29,574 nt of DNA from CAINVV01 sp964528535. GTDB taxonomy: Bacteria; Bacteroidota; Bacteroidia; Bacteroidales; Prolixibacteraceae. How positions within the stretch are numbered: position 1 is the stretch's first letter; every line of letters starts with the position of its first letter. Made by a program: the position numbers and the translations under genes. Below the pieces are notes generated by a model. That model was not told the origin of the DNA. It worked only from the letters and a program-made list of their open reading frames with translations, and searched no databases. The stretch covers positions 1-29,574 of the forward strand of contig CAZGSQ010000040.1 in the NCBI GenBank assembly GCA_964528535.1, read 5' to 3'. This document shows positions 15,636 through 23,495 of the stretch, piece after piece.

Positions 15636-16898
15636 TCAATCGAACCGCAATGCCCTGTCGGGAGAGATTCTGGATACATACCACGAAGGGATAATCAGCA
15701 TCAGGAAGGTGATCACCAGTGTACCCGCATTCAAAAGAAAAAGGTAGGATATTTTGAGGTTAACGGGTACATACTCGAGATAATAGGATGCTGCATCAAG
15801 TTTGAAAATATGAAAATAGGACTGGAGCAGGCAAAAACCTATCCCGGCCAGATTTCCCCACAACATCCCCCGTCCGATTAAGAACAAGGCCAGGTAAAGG
15901 AAGACCTTACGAATGCTGTTATTGCTACTTCCAATTGCCTTCAGAGTTCCGATCATTGTTGTGCGTTCAAGAATCAGAATCAACAACCCTGAAACCATGT
16001 TGAAACCGGCAACAAGTATGATCAGGGACAAAATGATCCAAACATTCATGTCAAGCAGGTTCAACCAATCAAATATCTGTGGATATTTGGAAGTGATGCT
16101 GACAGGTCGCAACATGGTTGAGTCTTGCTGAGCATAGTGAATGGTCAAACCCTTCACCTTCCTGGTAAGTTCATCGAGCTCCTCAAAATTGTTGATACTA
16201 ACCTCAAATCCACTTACTTGCTCAGGCAGCCAATTGTTTAATTTTCTTACTTGTTGTATATCGGCCAAAACAAAAAGACGGTCAAACTCCTCCAAACTCG
16301 ACTGGTAAATGCCCGAGACAAAAAATTTACGCATCCTTTGATTGTTTGCCTGGTCATTGAGAAAATAGCAGTACATCGGGTCTCCGGGTTTTAACTTCAT
16401 CATAGAAGCTACCTGCCTGGAAATTAAAACCTTGTCAGAAATTGTAGTGTCAGTTACTGCGAAAACAGTTCCGGATACCAGGTTCTCCCTGAAAAATTGC
16501 CAGTCAAAATCCGGACCGACTCCTTTCAACACCATTCCGGTCATTTCATCATCACTCTTGATAATTCCCGGTTTGGTGGCGAAAATTTCGACATGTCTCA
16601 CACCCGGTAGTGCAAGAAGCTGTGGCATCCATGCTTGATTTTTATCAACAGGTGTCGTCTCGAAAGAGGAGTTGGAATCGTAGTTTACAATCTGAATATG
16701 CGAGCCAAAACCAATCACTTTATCCCGAATTTCTTTTTTGAACCCAGTCACAACTGCAACTGACAAGATCATGATCATCACCCCAAATGCGATACCGAAC
16801 AAAGCAAATGAGATGATTGACCTTGAAAATTTCTTCCTGTTCTCCCGATCGGAGAAAATTCTTCTGGCGACAAAAAGTTCGTAATTCAGTTTTGACAC
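15636..16898 (-). CDS. ABC transporter permease of the FtsX/LolC-LolE type
   Basis: A 420-residue inner-membrane protein with the four-helix FtsX plan: one helix near residues 25-48 (SIISFALFGIAFGVMIMILS), a large periplasmic domain of about 220 residues, then three helices in the last 150 residues. The phrases KLNYELFVARRIF at the start and SRISPDRALRFD at the end are typical of LolC/LolE-like lipoprotein-release permeases. In that family the protein pairs with a LolD ATPase to extract lipoproteins from the inner membrane; no ATPase gene is adjacent. The frame is open up to 17102, but that part overlaps rsmA and contains no ATG outside it, so I chose GTG 16898 (a TTG lies one codon upstream). 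It is divergent from rsmA. Confidence 0.85.
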   Translation of the reverse strand: MSKLNYELFVARRIFSDRENRKKFSRSIISFALFGIAFGVMIMILSVAVVTGFKKEIRDKVIGFGSHIQIVNYDSNSSFETTPVDKNQAWMPQLLALPGVRHVEIFATKPGIIKSDDEMTGMVLKGVGPDFDWQFFRENLVSGTVFAVTDTTISDKVLISRQVASMMKLKPGDPMYCYFLNDQANNQRMRKFFVSGIYQSSLEEFDRLFVLADIQQVRKLNNWLPEQVSGFEVSINNFEELDELTRKVKGLTIHYAQQDSTMLRPVSITSKYPQIFDWLNLLDMNVWIILSLIILVAGFNMVSGLLILILERTTMIGTLKAIGSSNNSIRKVFLYLALFLIGRGMLWGNLAGIGFCLLQSYFHIFKLDAASYYLEYVPVNLKISYLFLLNAGTLVITFLMLIIPSWYVSRISPDRALRFD

Positions 16899-16955
16899 AA
16901 GGCTATGTTTGCCGTAAAAGTAACCAAAAATCCGTGTCAGTCTGCCCCTTTTTAA

Positions 16956-16963
16956 TACCTTTG
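16956..16963 (+). promoter_or_regulatory. TACCTTTG, probable -7 element of rsmA
   Basis: Exact TAnnTTTG match 39 bases before the rsmA ATG, implying a start of transcription near 16970 and a leader of about 30 bases. It lies in the 104-base divergent region. No convincing -33 TTG is seen at standard spacing. Confidence 0.45.
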
Positions 16964-17002
16964 ATCCTTGGCAAATCAATTCTTCATTCGTAATTTTCCA
17001 AA

Positions 17003-17779
17003 ATGCAGGTAAGAGCAAAAAAAGGCCTCGGCCAACATTTCCTTCGTGACCACCAGATTGCCTCAGACATCGTTGATGCATTGCTGTTAGGCAACCGGAC
17101 AAGAGTCCTGGAAATTGGTCCAGGAATGGGCGTTCTCACACGTTATCTTCTTCAAAAAGAGAACTTTGAGACCAGTGTAGTTGAATTGGACAGAGAATCG
17201 GTCAGTTACTTGAGGACCTATATTCCTGAACTAAATGATCGAATTATTGAAGGAGATTTTCTCCAGATGGATTTAAAAAACCAGTTTTCAGAGGAGCCTT
17301 TTTCATTAATCGGCAACTTTCCATACAATATTTCCTCACAGATACTTTTCAAAGTTCTGGAAAACAGACTATTAATACCGGAAGTGGTTGGAATGTTTCA
17401 AAAGGAGGTCGCCGAGAGGATCTGCACAGGTCCTGGCAGTAAGACTTATGGAATTTTAAGTGTTTTGTTGCAGGCATGGTACAAAACAGAATATCTTTTC
17501 ACCGTCAACGAAGATGTTTTCGATCCGCCACCAAAGGTAAAATCAGCAGTTATCCGGCTCACCGCCAACGAAAGGACCTCCCTTGGATGCAGTGAAAAGC
17601 TCTTCAAAGCCGTTGTCAAGCAATCATTTAACCAGCGCAGAAAGATGCTCCGAAACAGCATTAAAAGTTTCACACCTCGCTACGACGAACTGGATGCCCA
17701 CACCTTAACACGCCGTCCCGAGCAATTGTCGGTTGAAGAGTTTGTTAAACTCACAAACGACATTGAAAAGCTGTTGTGA
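17003..17779 (+). CDS. rsmA: 16S rRNA (adenine-1518/1519-N6,N6)-dimethyltransferase
   Basis: A 258-residue S-adenosylmethionine methyltransferase, also named KsgA, that dimethylates two adjacent adenines in the 3' hairpin of 16S rRNA during late 30S assembly. It shows the N-terminal signature KKGLGQHFL (6-14), SAM motif I LEIGPGMG (36-43), the acidic residue Glu61 in VVELD, GDF at 84-86, and the catalytic motif NFPYNIS at 105-111. The second position of that motif is Phe rather than Leu, which occurs in the family. FQKEVAERI and FNQRRKMLRN are further family phrases. The length is standard. ATG 17003 gives the expected N-terminus. It is divergent from the LolC-like permease and convergent with the MacB-like permease. 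Confidence 0.96.
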   Translation: MQVRAKKGLGQHFLRDHQIASDIVDALLLGNRTRVLEIGPGMGVLTRYLLQKENFETSVVELDRESVSYLRTYIPELNDRIIEGDFLQMDLKNQFSEEPFSLIGNFPYNISSQILFKVLENRLLIPEVVGMFQKEVAERICTGPGSKTYGILSVLLQAWYKTEYLFTVNEDVFDPPPKVKSAVIRLTANERTSLGCSEKLFKAVVKQSFNQRRKMLRNSIKSFTPRYDELDAHTLTRRPEQLSVEEFVKLTNDIEKLL

Positions 17780-18078
17780 TTTATAGGTAAAATAATCTGA
17801 TTTGGATGGACTTCATTGTTAATCTGAAAAAATTGCCGTCAAAATGATAGAAGGATCAAGTCAACTATCGTAATGCTTTATATCTTGCTGCTCTGAAATC
17901 ATACGCTGGTATCCAATAAAATAGATTATTCCAGACCTTACACCCAAAACAAATCCCGGAATTCAATATTTAATAATGCTATCAGCTTGGTTTAAGTGAC
18001 CTATCAAATAGAATATTGTGATCAAGAAACTTAATCATCATATCATCGCCTGCATCACTCATTTTTGTGTTCCGCCCA
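17780..18078. other. Gene-free stretch between rsmA and the MacB-like permease
   Basis: This is most of a 326-base AT-rich gap between two convergent genes. I see no supported gene; a 26-codon minus-strand frame at 17982-18062 is too short and isolated to call. No strong terminator hairpin was found. The heptamer array at 18079-18103 closes the gap on its right side. Confidence 0.5.
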
Positions 18079-18103
18079 ACTCATAACTCATAACTCATAA
18101 CTT
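18079..18103. repeat. AACTCAT heptamer array directly behind the MacB-like permease
   Basis: AACTCAT is repeated exactly three times (18079-18099), followed by AACT. Read on the minus strand it is GTTATGA/GAGTTAT, the same heptamer as at 12224-12244. It begins three bases after the permease stop codon, so it would lie at the start of that transcript's 3' untranslated region. Confidence 0.85.
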
Positions 18104-18105
18104 TC

Positions 18106-19356
18106 TTAAAGGCTATTCATAGCCTCTACCGGATCAAGTCTCGCAGCCGACCTGGCCGGTACCAATCCGGCTATCAGACCTATCGAAATACTGATAATCA
18201 ATCCCGTAGCAATATTTCCAACGGTTAGAACGAATTCAAAATCGAAGCTAACTTTGGCTATATAGGTACCAAGATAGATGATGAGCAAACCTATCAATCC
18301 TCCTATTAAGGACAGGACTGTTGCTTCGAATAAAAATTCAAGCAGGATAAATCGGTTCTTGGCTCCCATTGCTTTCTGGATGCCTATTATTTTTGTTCGC
18401 TCCTTCACCGAGACAAACATGATGTTGGCAATACCAAAACCTCCCACGAGAATAGAGAACCCGCCAATGATCCATCCTGCCAGGTTCAATACCTTGAAAA
18501 TACCATCAAGCTGACCAGAGATGAGGCTCACCTCATTGAGGGCAAAATCGTTTTCAGCAGCGGGTTTGATTCTGCGTATGGAACGCATGATTCCCTCCAA
18601 CTCCTCCAGCATCCTTGCCGCAGGTATGTCATTCTTTCCTTTGATGATGATACTTTGACCGATGTCCATCTTGGGGTCTACCATCCTGTTGGCAAATTTG
18701 ATGGGTATTAATACCCTGTTGTCCATGCTGGTACCGAACATATCCTGACCCATTTTCTCAAAGACACCAACGATGAATATATTGTATCCCTGAATTTTTA
18801 CGCTTCTTCCGATAGGCGTAGTTCCCGGAAAAAGTTGAAGGGCAAGTTCGGAACCCATCATCCCCAAACTGTTGATGCCATCAAACTCTTCGTCAGAAAG
18901 AGGTCTTCCCTGGGCTATTTTCAATCCCCAGGTATCCAGAATGCCCGATGAACTGGCCAAAATGGTCACATTCTCTGCCTTGTTGGTGCCATATTGGACT
19001 GTCCGGCTGAATCCATAGTTGTAAACAACATATTGGGCCAAATTGGATCTTCTGCGAATATCCTCAGCCTCAATAAGTTTTGGTACAGGTCTGTTGAGGT
19101 ATTTCCACCATGGATAGTCGGTCTCACCCGGAGGAGGTGCCCAAGGCCATTTCTGGACATAAACTACATTACTGCCTAATTTTTCCATGCTGTTCCGGAT
19201 GGTCCTTTCCAGAGAATCGATGATGGTAAAAACAGAAATAATGCAAAAAATACCTATTGTGATGCCCAATAATGAGAGAAAAGTCCGGAGTTGATTTACA
19301 ACCAAAGAGTTGTAGGCAAATCGAAAACTTTCCAGAAACAGCCTTATAAATAACAT
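18106..19356 (-). CDS. ABC transporter permease of the MacB/FtsX type
   Basis: A 416-residue inner-membrane permease. There is one helix near residues 20-45 (FLSLLGITIGIFCIISVFTI), a MacB-like periplasmic core domain of about 240 residues, then three helices from about residue 290. VSVKERTKIIGIQKAMGAKNRFILLEFLFEA and the closing ARLDPVEAMN are hallmark phrases. Such permeases work with a MacB-type ATPase and often a membrane-fusion protein, in export of peptides, lipoproteins or antimicrobials, or in envelope stress sensing. No partner gene is adjacent, so the substrate is open. ATG 19356 is preferred over in-frame starts up to 19500, which would run into the purH promoter and coding region. 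It is divergent from purH with 73 bases between the start codons. Confidence 0.88.
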   Translation of the reverse strand: MLFIRLFLESFRFAYNSLVVNQLRTFLSLLGITIGIFCIISVFTIIDSLERTIRNSMEKLGSNVVYVQKWPWAPPPGETDYPWWKYLNRPVPKLIEAEDIRRRSNLAQYVVYNYGFSRTVQYGTNKAENVTILASSSGILDTWGLKIAQGRPLSDEEFDGINSLGMMGSELALQLFPGTTPIGRSVKIQGYNIFIVGVFEKMGQDMFGTSMDNRVLIPIKFANRMVDPKMDIGQSIIIKGKNDIPAARMLEELEGIMRSIRRIKPAAENDFALNEVSLISGQLDGIFKVLNLAGWIIGGFSILVGGFGIANIMFVSVKERTKIIGIQKAMGAKNRFILLEFLFEATVLSLIGGLIGLLIIYLGTYIAKVSFDFEFVLTVGNIATGLIISISIGLIAGLVPARSAARLDPVEAMNSL

Positions 19357-19397
19357 ACAAGTGGTTGATTTCACCCGAAAGTTAAAACATTTTTTAT

Positions 19398-19405
19398 TAC
19401 TTTTG
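19398..19405 (+). promoter_or_regulatory. TACTTTTG, probable -7 element of purH and the mre operon
   Basis: Exact TAnnTTTG match 24 bases before the purH ATG, within the 73-base divergent region. Transcription would start near 19412, leaving a short leader with AAGGAA at 19418-19423 as a possible ribosome binding site. A standard-spaced -33 TTG is not evident. Confidence 0.45.
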
Positions 19406-19429
19406 TTGAAAATTTTCAAGGAATTAAAA

Positions 19430-20953
19430 ATGAGTGATTTAAAAAATATAAAGTCTGCTTTGGTCTCAGTATATGACAAAGATGGACTGGCCGAGATCAT
19501 TACAAAACTTCATTTCTCCGGGGTTGTTCTCTACTCGACAGGTGGCACCAAACAGTTCATTGAAGAGCTCAATATTCCGGTTACTTCAGTGGAAGAACTT
19601 ACAGGATATCCATCCATTTTGGGTGGAAGGGTCAAAACACTTCACCCCAAGGTTTTTGGCGGCATTCTGGCAAGAAGGGAGAGTGGAGCAGACCAGTCAC
19701 AACTGGCTGAATACGCTATTCCCGAAATTGACCTGGTCATTGTTGACCTCTATCCTTTTGAAGCTACAGTAAAATCGGGGGCACCGGATGACGATATCAT
19801 TGAGAAAATAGATATTGGAGGAATCTCTTTGATAAGAGCTGCGGCAAAAAATTTCCATGATGTGGTGATTGTCTCTCACATGGGTCAATACGCAAAATTT
19901 CTAAATCTCCTCGAGGAAAAAGGTTGTTCAACTGCTCTATCAGATCGCAGGCAGTATGCTGCTGAGGCATTTGCCACTTCTTCACATTACGACACAGCCA
20001 TCTTTAACTATTTTGGGACTGAATCCTACGATCACTTTCGCCAAAGCTTCAACGAGGCAAAATCACTTCGGTACGGTGAAAATCCGCATCAGAAAGGAAT
20101 ATTCTATGGAAATTTCGAAGAACTTTTCGATCAACTTCAAGGGAAGGAGATATCTTACAACAACCTGCTCGACATTGATGCAGCCATCAATCTGATTGAT
20201 GAATTCGACGAAACAACTTTTGCCATACTCAAACACAACAACGCTTGCGGATGTGCTTCGCGCGAAAATGTAACAGCAGCATTTCTTGCTGCTTTGGCGG
20301 GTGATCCGGTTTCAGCTTTTGGTGGGATATTTGTCACCAATACAGAGGTGGACCTTCCAACTGCCGCCGAAGCTGCCAAAATATTTTTCGAGGTAATTGT
20401 AGCTCCCTCCTACAGCAAGGAGGCACTCGAACTCTTCAAGGGAAAGAAAAATCTGATCGTTTTGGTCAGAAAATCAGAAGGACTTCAGAACCTTCAATAC
20501 AGGACGGTTCTCAATGGAGTTATTCTCCAAAACAGAGACACAAAAAAAGAGACCATCAATGATCTTCAAACAGTTACCCTAACTTCCCCAACAAACGAAG
20601 AGATAGGAGATCTTTTATTTGCCAATCGCTTGGTAAAACAGTCAAAATCCAATACCATTGTACTGGCGAAAGGGAAACAGCTTCTTGCGAGTGGCGTGGG
20701 TCAAACCTCTAGAGTTGATGCATTGAAACAAGCCATTGATAAAGCAAAATCTTTTAACTTTGGACTTACAAATGCAGTGATGGCATCAGATGCTTTCTTC
20801 CCCTTTCCCGACTGCGTCGAAATAGCCCACAATGAAGGGGTTACTGCTGTAATTCAACCAGGTGGCTCAATCAGGGACAAGGATTCTGTTGATTTCTGCA
20901 ACAGTCATCAAATGTCGATGGTTACAACTGGTTACAGACATTTTAAACATTAA
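19430..20953 (+). CDS. purH: Bifunctional AICAR formyltransferase / IMP cyclohydrolase
   Basis: A 507-residue enzyme that performs the last two steps of purine synthesis: formylation of AICAR with 10-formyl-tetrahydrofolate, then ring closure to IMP. The N-terminal MGS-like cyclohydrolase domain has SVYDKDGL (13-20), STGGTKQFIEE (36-46) and GGRVKTLHPKVFGGILARR (65-83). The transformylase domain has SLRYGENPHQ (212-221) and the catalytic Lys268-His269 in LKHNNACG, and the protein ends with the usual QPGGSIRD...TGYRHFKH. ATG 19430 (MSDLKN) is chosen over an upstream in-frame GTG because it gives the standard N-terminus and has AAGGAA just before it. Only 17 bases separate it from mreB, so purH is probably cotranscribed with the cell-shape genes. 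Confidence 0.97.
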   Translation: MSDLKNIKSALVSVYDKDGLAEIITKLHFSGVVLYSTGGTKQFIEELNIPVTSVEELTGYPSILGGRVKTLHPKVFGGILARRESGADQSQLAEYAIPEIDLVIVDLYPFEATVKSGAPDDDIIEKIDIGGISLIRAAAKNFHDVVIVSHMGQYAKFLNLLEEKGCSTALSDRRQYAAEAFATSSHYDTAIFNYFGTESYDHFRQSFNEAKSLRYGENPHQKGIFYGNFEELFDQLQGKEISYNNLLDIDAAINLIDEFDETTFAILKHNNACGCASRENVTAAFLAALAGDPVSAFGGIFVTNTEVDLPTAAEAAKIFFEVIVAPSYSKEALELFKGKKNLIVLVRKSEGLQNLQYRTVLNGVILQNRDTKKETINDLQTVTLTSPTNEEIGDLLFANRLVKQSKSNTIVLAKGKQLLASGVGQTSRVDALKQAIDKAKSFNFGLTNAVMASDAFFPFPDCVEIAHNEGVTAVIQPGGSIRDKDSVDFCNSHQMSMVTTGYRHFKH

Positions 20954-20970
20954 AAAAATAAAAAAACAAT

Positions 20971-21993
20971 ATGAGTTTCTTTTCATTTCTAACGCAGGAA
21001 ATTGCAATCGACCTCGGAACAGCAAACACCATTATTATCTTCAACGGAAAGGTAGTGGTGGATGAACCCTCCGTGGTAACCATCGATACCAAGACCGAAA
21101 AATTGGTTGCGATTGGCGAAAAAGCCCGCCAGATGCAAGGGAAGACCCACTCTAACCTCAAAACCATCAGGCCTTTGAGAGACGGGGTAATTGCCGACTT
21201 CAATGCCGCTGAACAGATGATTCGCGGCATGATCAAAATGATCAATCCCAAGAAAAGATTTTTTGCCCCTGCCTTGAAAATGGTCATTTGTATACCATCG
21301 GGTTCGACAGAGGTTGAGATCCGCGCAGTCCGCGACTCTGCTGAGCATGCCGGCGGCCGGGATGTCTACATGATTTATGAACCCATGGCAGCGGCCATTG
21401 GAATCGGTCTCGATGTGGAGGCTCCCGAAGGAAACATGGTGGTCGATATTGGCGGAGGTACTACAGAAATTGCGGTTATCTCCCTTGGAGGAATTGTCAC
21501 GAACAAATCTATCCGCATTGCCGGCGATGACCTGACGACCGATATCATGGAACACATGCGTCACCAACACAATGTAAAAATTGGGGAAAGAACAGCCGAG
21601 GAGATAAAAATTGTGGTAGGATCGGCCATGACTGAACTGGACGATCCACCGGCGGATATGATCGTCAAAGGTCCCAACCAGATGACAGCCATGCCAATTG
21701 ACGTTCATGTAACCTATACTGAAATCGCACACTGCCTGGATAAGTCCATCTCTAAAATTGAGACGGCCATCACCAACGCACTGGAGCACACCCCTCCAGA
21801 ACTTTATGCCGACATTTACAAAAGAGGCATCTGGCTTGCAGGTGGAGGAGCATTGTTGAGAGGCCTGGACAAAAGACTCTATGAGAAATTTAACATTCCA
21901 TTCAGGATTGCAGAAGATCCGCTTAGGGCTGTTGCCCGTGGTACGGGTGTCGCACTAAAGAACGTTGACAAATTTTCTTTCTTGCTTCGTTGA
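20971..21993 (+). CDS. mreB: Rod shape-determining actin homologue MreB
   Basis: A 340-residue bacterial actin that forms membrane-associated filaments steering peptidoglycan elongation. The nucleotide site is complete: phosphate loop 1 IAIDLGTANT (11-20), phosphate loop 2 VVDIGGGTTEIAV (157-169) and the adenosine motif LAGGGALLRGL near residues 293-303. The short hydrophobic N-terminus (MSFFSFLTQ) could serve as the membrane-binding tip. The start ATG follows an A-rich 17-base spacer after purH. It is first in the series mreB-mreC-mreD-mrdA-rodA, whose products form the elongasome. Confidence 0.97.
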   Translation: MSFFSFLTQEIAIDLGTANTIIIFNGKVVVDEPSVVTIDTKTEKLVAIGEKARQMQGKTHSNLKTIRPLRDGVIADFNAAEQMIRGMIKMINPKKRFFAPALKMVICIPSGSTEVEIRAVRDSAEHAGGRDVYMIYEPMAAAIGIGLDVEAPEGNMVVDIGGGTTEIAVISLGGIVTNKSIRIAGDDLTTDIMEHMRHQHNVKIGERTAEEIKIVVGSAMTELDDPPADMIVKGPNQMTAMPIDVHVTYTEIAHCLDKSISKIETAITNALEHTPPELYADIYKRGIWLAGGGALLRGLDKRLYEKFNIPFRIAEDPLRAVARGTGVALKNVDKFSFLLR

Positions 21994-22033
21994 ACCATCT
22001 TGAGGAAAAAACTCACCGTATCGCTGCTGAAAA

Positions 22034-22903
22034 ATGAGGAATCTATTCGCGTTAATCCTACGGTATCATTACATCTTCCTGTTTCTGATCCTTGAAATTT
22101 TCTCCTTGTCCTTGATTGTCTCCTACAACAATTACCAACAGGCAAAATTTCTGACATCAAGTAACGGTATCAGTGGCTATTTCTTTGAGAATTTTGCCGG
22201 AGTTTTTCAGGTCTTTGACCTCAAAAAGGCCAATACCGAATTGGCAGAGGAAAATGCCCAGTTGCGTACCGCGTTGCAGCATTACCAGCTTCGCACCACC
22301 AACAATTCGCATCAGAACTATCTTTCAGAACGCAATCCCCTCATTACCATGACCCGGGATTCTCTGAACAAGATCGTCTATTTCTTTACCACTGCAAGAG
22401 TCATCAACAACTCCATCAACCAAAGACATAATTTTCTGACCCTGAACAAAGGACGTTACCAGGGAGTTAAAGCCGACATGGGCGTTGTTTCAGCCGGAAG
22501 AGTCGTTGGTCTGGTAACCAATGTTGGAGACAATTACTGCACAGTAATCTCCATTTTGAACGAGAGATGGAAACTAAGTGCAAAAATAAAACGCAACGAT
22601 TTCTTCGGTTCGTTGTCCTGGAATGGCCGTGATTACCGCAAAGTTCAACTGAACGAAATACCATACCATGTTCCGGTGCAAAACGGGGATACAGTTGTTA
22701 CCACTGGATTCTCATCCAGCTTCCCGGAAGGGCTTGAAATTGGCATTGTCTCTGAATACTCACTCGGTTCCGGTAGCAATTTCTACAAAATTGATATCGA
22801 TCTTGCCGTAGATTTCAAGAGTATTGTTCAGGTAGGACTCGTGGAGAACCGTCAGTTAAAAGAGATCAACAAACTTGAATCATTGAACAACGATGGTAAA
22901 TAA
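22034..22903 (+). CDS. mreC: Rod shape-determining protein MreC
   Basis: A 289-residue envelope protein with one N-terminal transmembrane helix (about residues 10-32), a coiled-coil segment (about 62-90, KKANTELAEENAQLRTALQHY) and a periplasmic beta-barrel pair. The family phrases LTLNKGRYQGVKADMGVVSAGRVVGLV and VVTTGFSSSFPEGLEIGIV are clear. MreC dimers bind and activate PBP2 and link it to MreB and RodA. The gene starts 40 bases after mreB, and its last 11 bases overlap mreD, pointing to translational coupling. Confidence 0.95.
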   Translation: MRNLFALILRYHYIFLFLILEIFSLSLIVSYNNYQQAKFLTSSNGISGYFFENFAGVFQVFDLKKANTELAEENAQLRTALQHYQLRTTNNSHQNYLSERNPLITMTRDSLNKIVYFFTTARVINNSINQRHNFLTLNKGRYQGVKADMGVVSAGRVVGLVTNVGDNYCTVISILNERWKLSAKIKRNDFFGSLSWNGRDYRKVQLNEIPYHVPVQNGDTVVTTGFSSSFPEGLEIGIVSEYSLGSGSNFYKIDIDLAVDFKSIVQVGLVENRQLKEINKLESLNNDGK

Positions 22904-23399
22904 CCTACTCAAATATACGCTCATTTTTGTGGTCGTAGTCTTGCTTCAAGTACTGGTACTCAACCACATTCTGATTTTGAGAATGATATCTCCCTTCTTT
23001 TACCTGATCTTCCTGCTTTTGTTGCCATTCGACACGCCAAGAGCAATGCTGATATTACTGGGGTTTTTACTCGGGCTTTCCATAGATGCCTTCACCAACA
23101 CATTGGGCGTTCATGCCGCTGTATGTGTGTTGATTGGATTCATCAGACCCGGCGTGCTTAATAAAATTTCCACCCGTGAAACCAGAGAATCAGTGACTGC
23201 TCCCAGGATTTCAACCATGAGTTTGAACTGGTTCATCAGCTATGCAGCTATCTTTGTTACCATTCACCACCTGCTACTTTTTATGCTCGAAGCATTTACT
23301 TTTCAAGGATTCCTTTTTACCTTGATCAGGGCATTTTTTAGTGGTATTTTATCCGTAACTTTGATAGTTATCAGCCAGTTCTTGTTTTTCAGAAAATAG
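22893..23399 (+). CDS. mreD: Rod shape-determining protein MreD
   Basis: A 168-residue, strongly hydrophobic inner-membrane protein with about five helices. Sequence conservation in MreD is generally low; identification rests on size, membrane pattern, the phrase GLSIDAFTNTLGVHAA around residues 61-76 (typical of the Bacteroidota version) and its position between mreC and mrdA. The ATG at 22893 overlaps the end of mreC by 11 bases. MreD is an integral component of the elongasome, with an incompletely defined role in balancing MreC-PBP2 activity. Confidence 0.9.
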   Translation: MVNNLLKYTLIFVVVVLLQVLVLNHILILRMISPFFYLIFLLLLPFDTPRAMLILLGFLLGLSIDAFTNTLGVHAAVCVLIGFIRPGVLNKISTRETRESVTAPRISTMSLNWFISYAAIFVTIHHLLLFMLEAFTFQGFLFTLIRAFFSGILSVTLIVISQFLFFRK

Positions 23400-23495
23400 A
23401 AACAGGTAAGAATCCAACGACAGGCATCTTCCCTTTAACCTTTTTCCTTTAGCCTTCAGAAACTGAATTAAGCAATAAATGAACATTCGATAAAC

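Noticed and set aside
17982..18062. 26-codon minus-strand frame in the gap after rsmA
   Set aside because: Too short, without recognisable similarity or a ribosome binding site, and in AT-rich sequence where such frames arise by chance.
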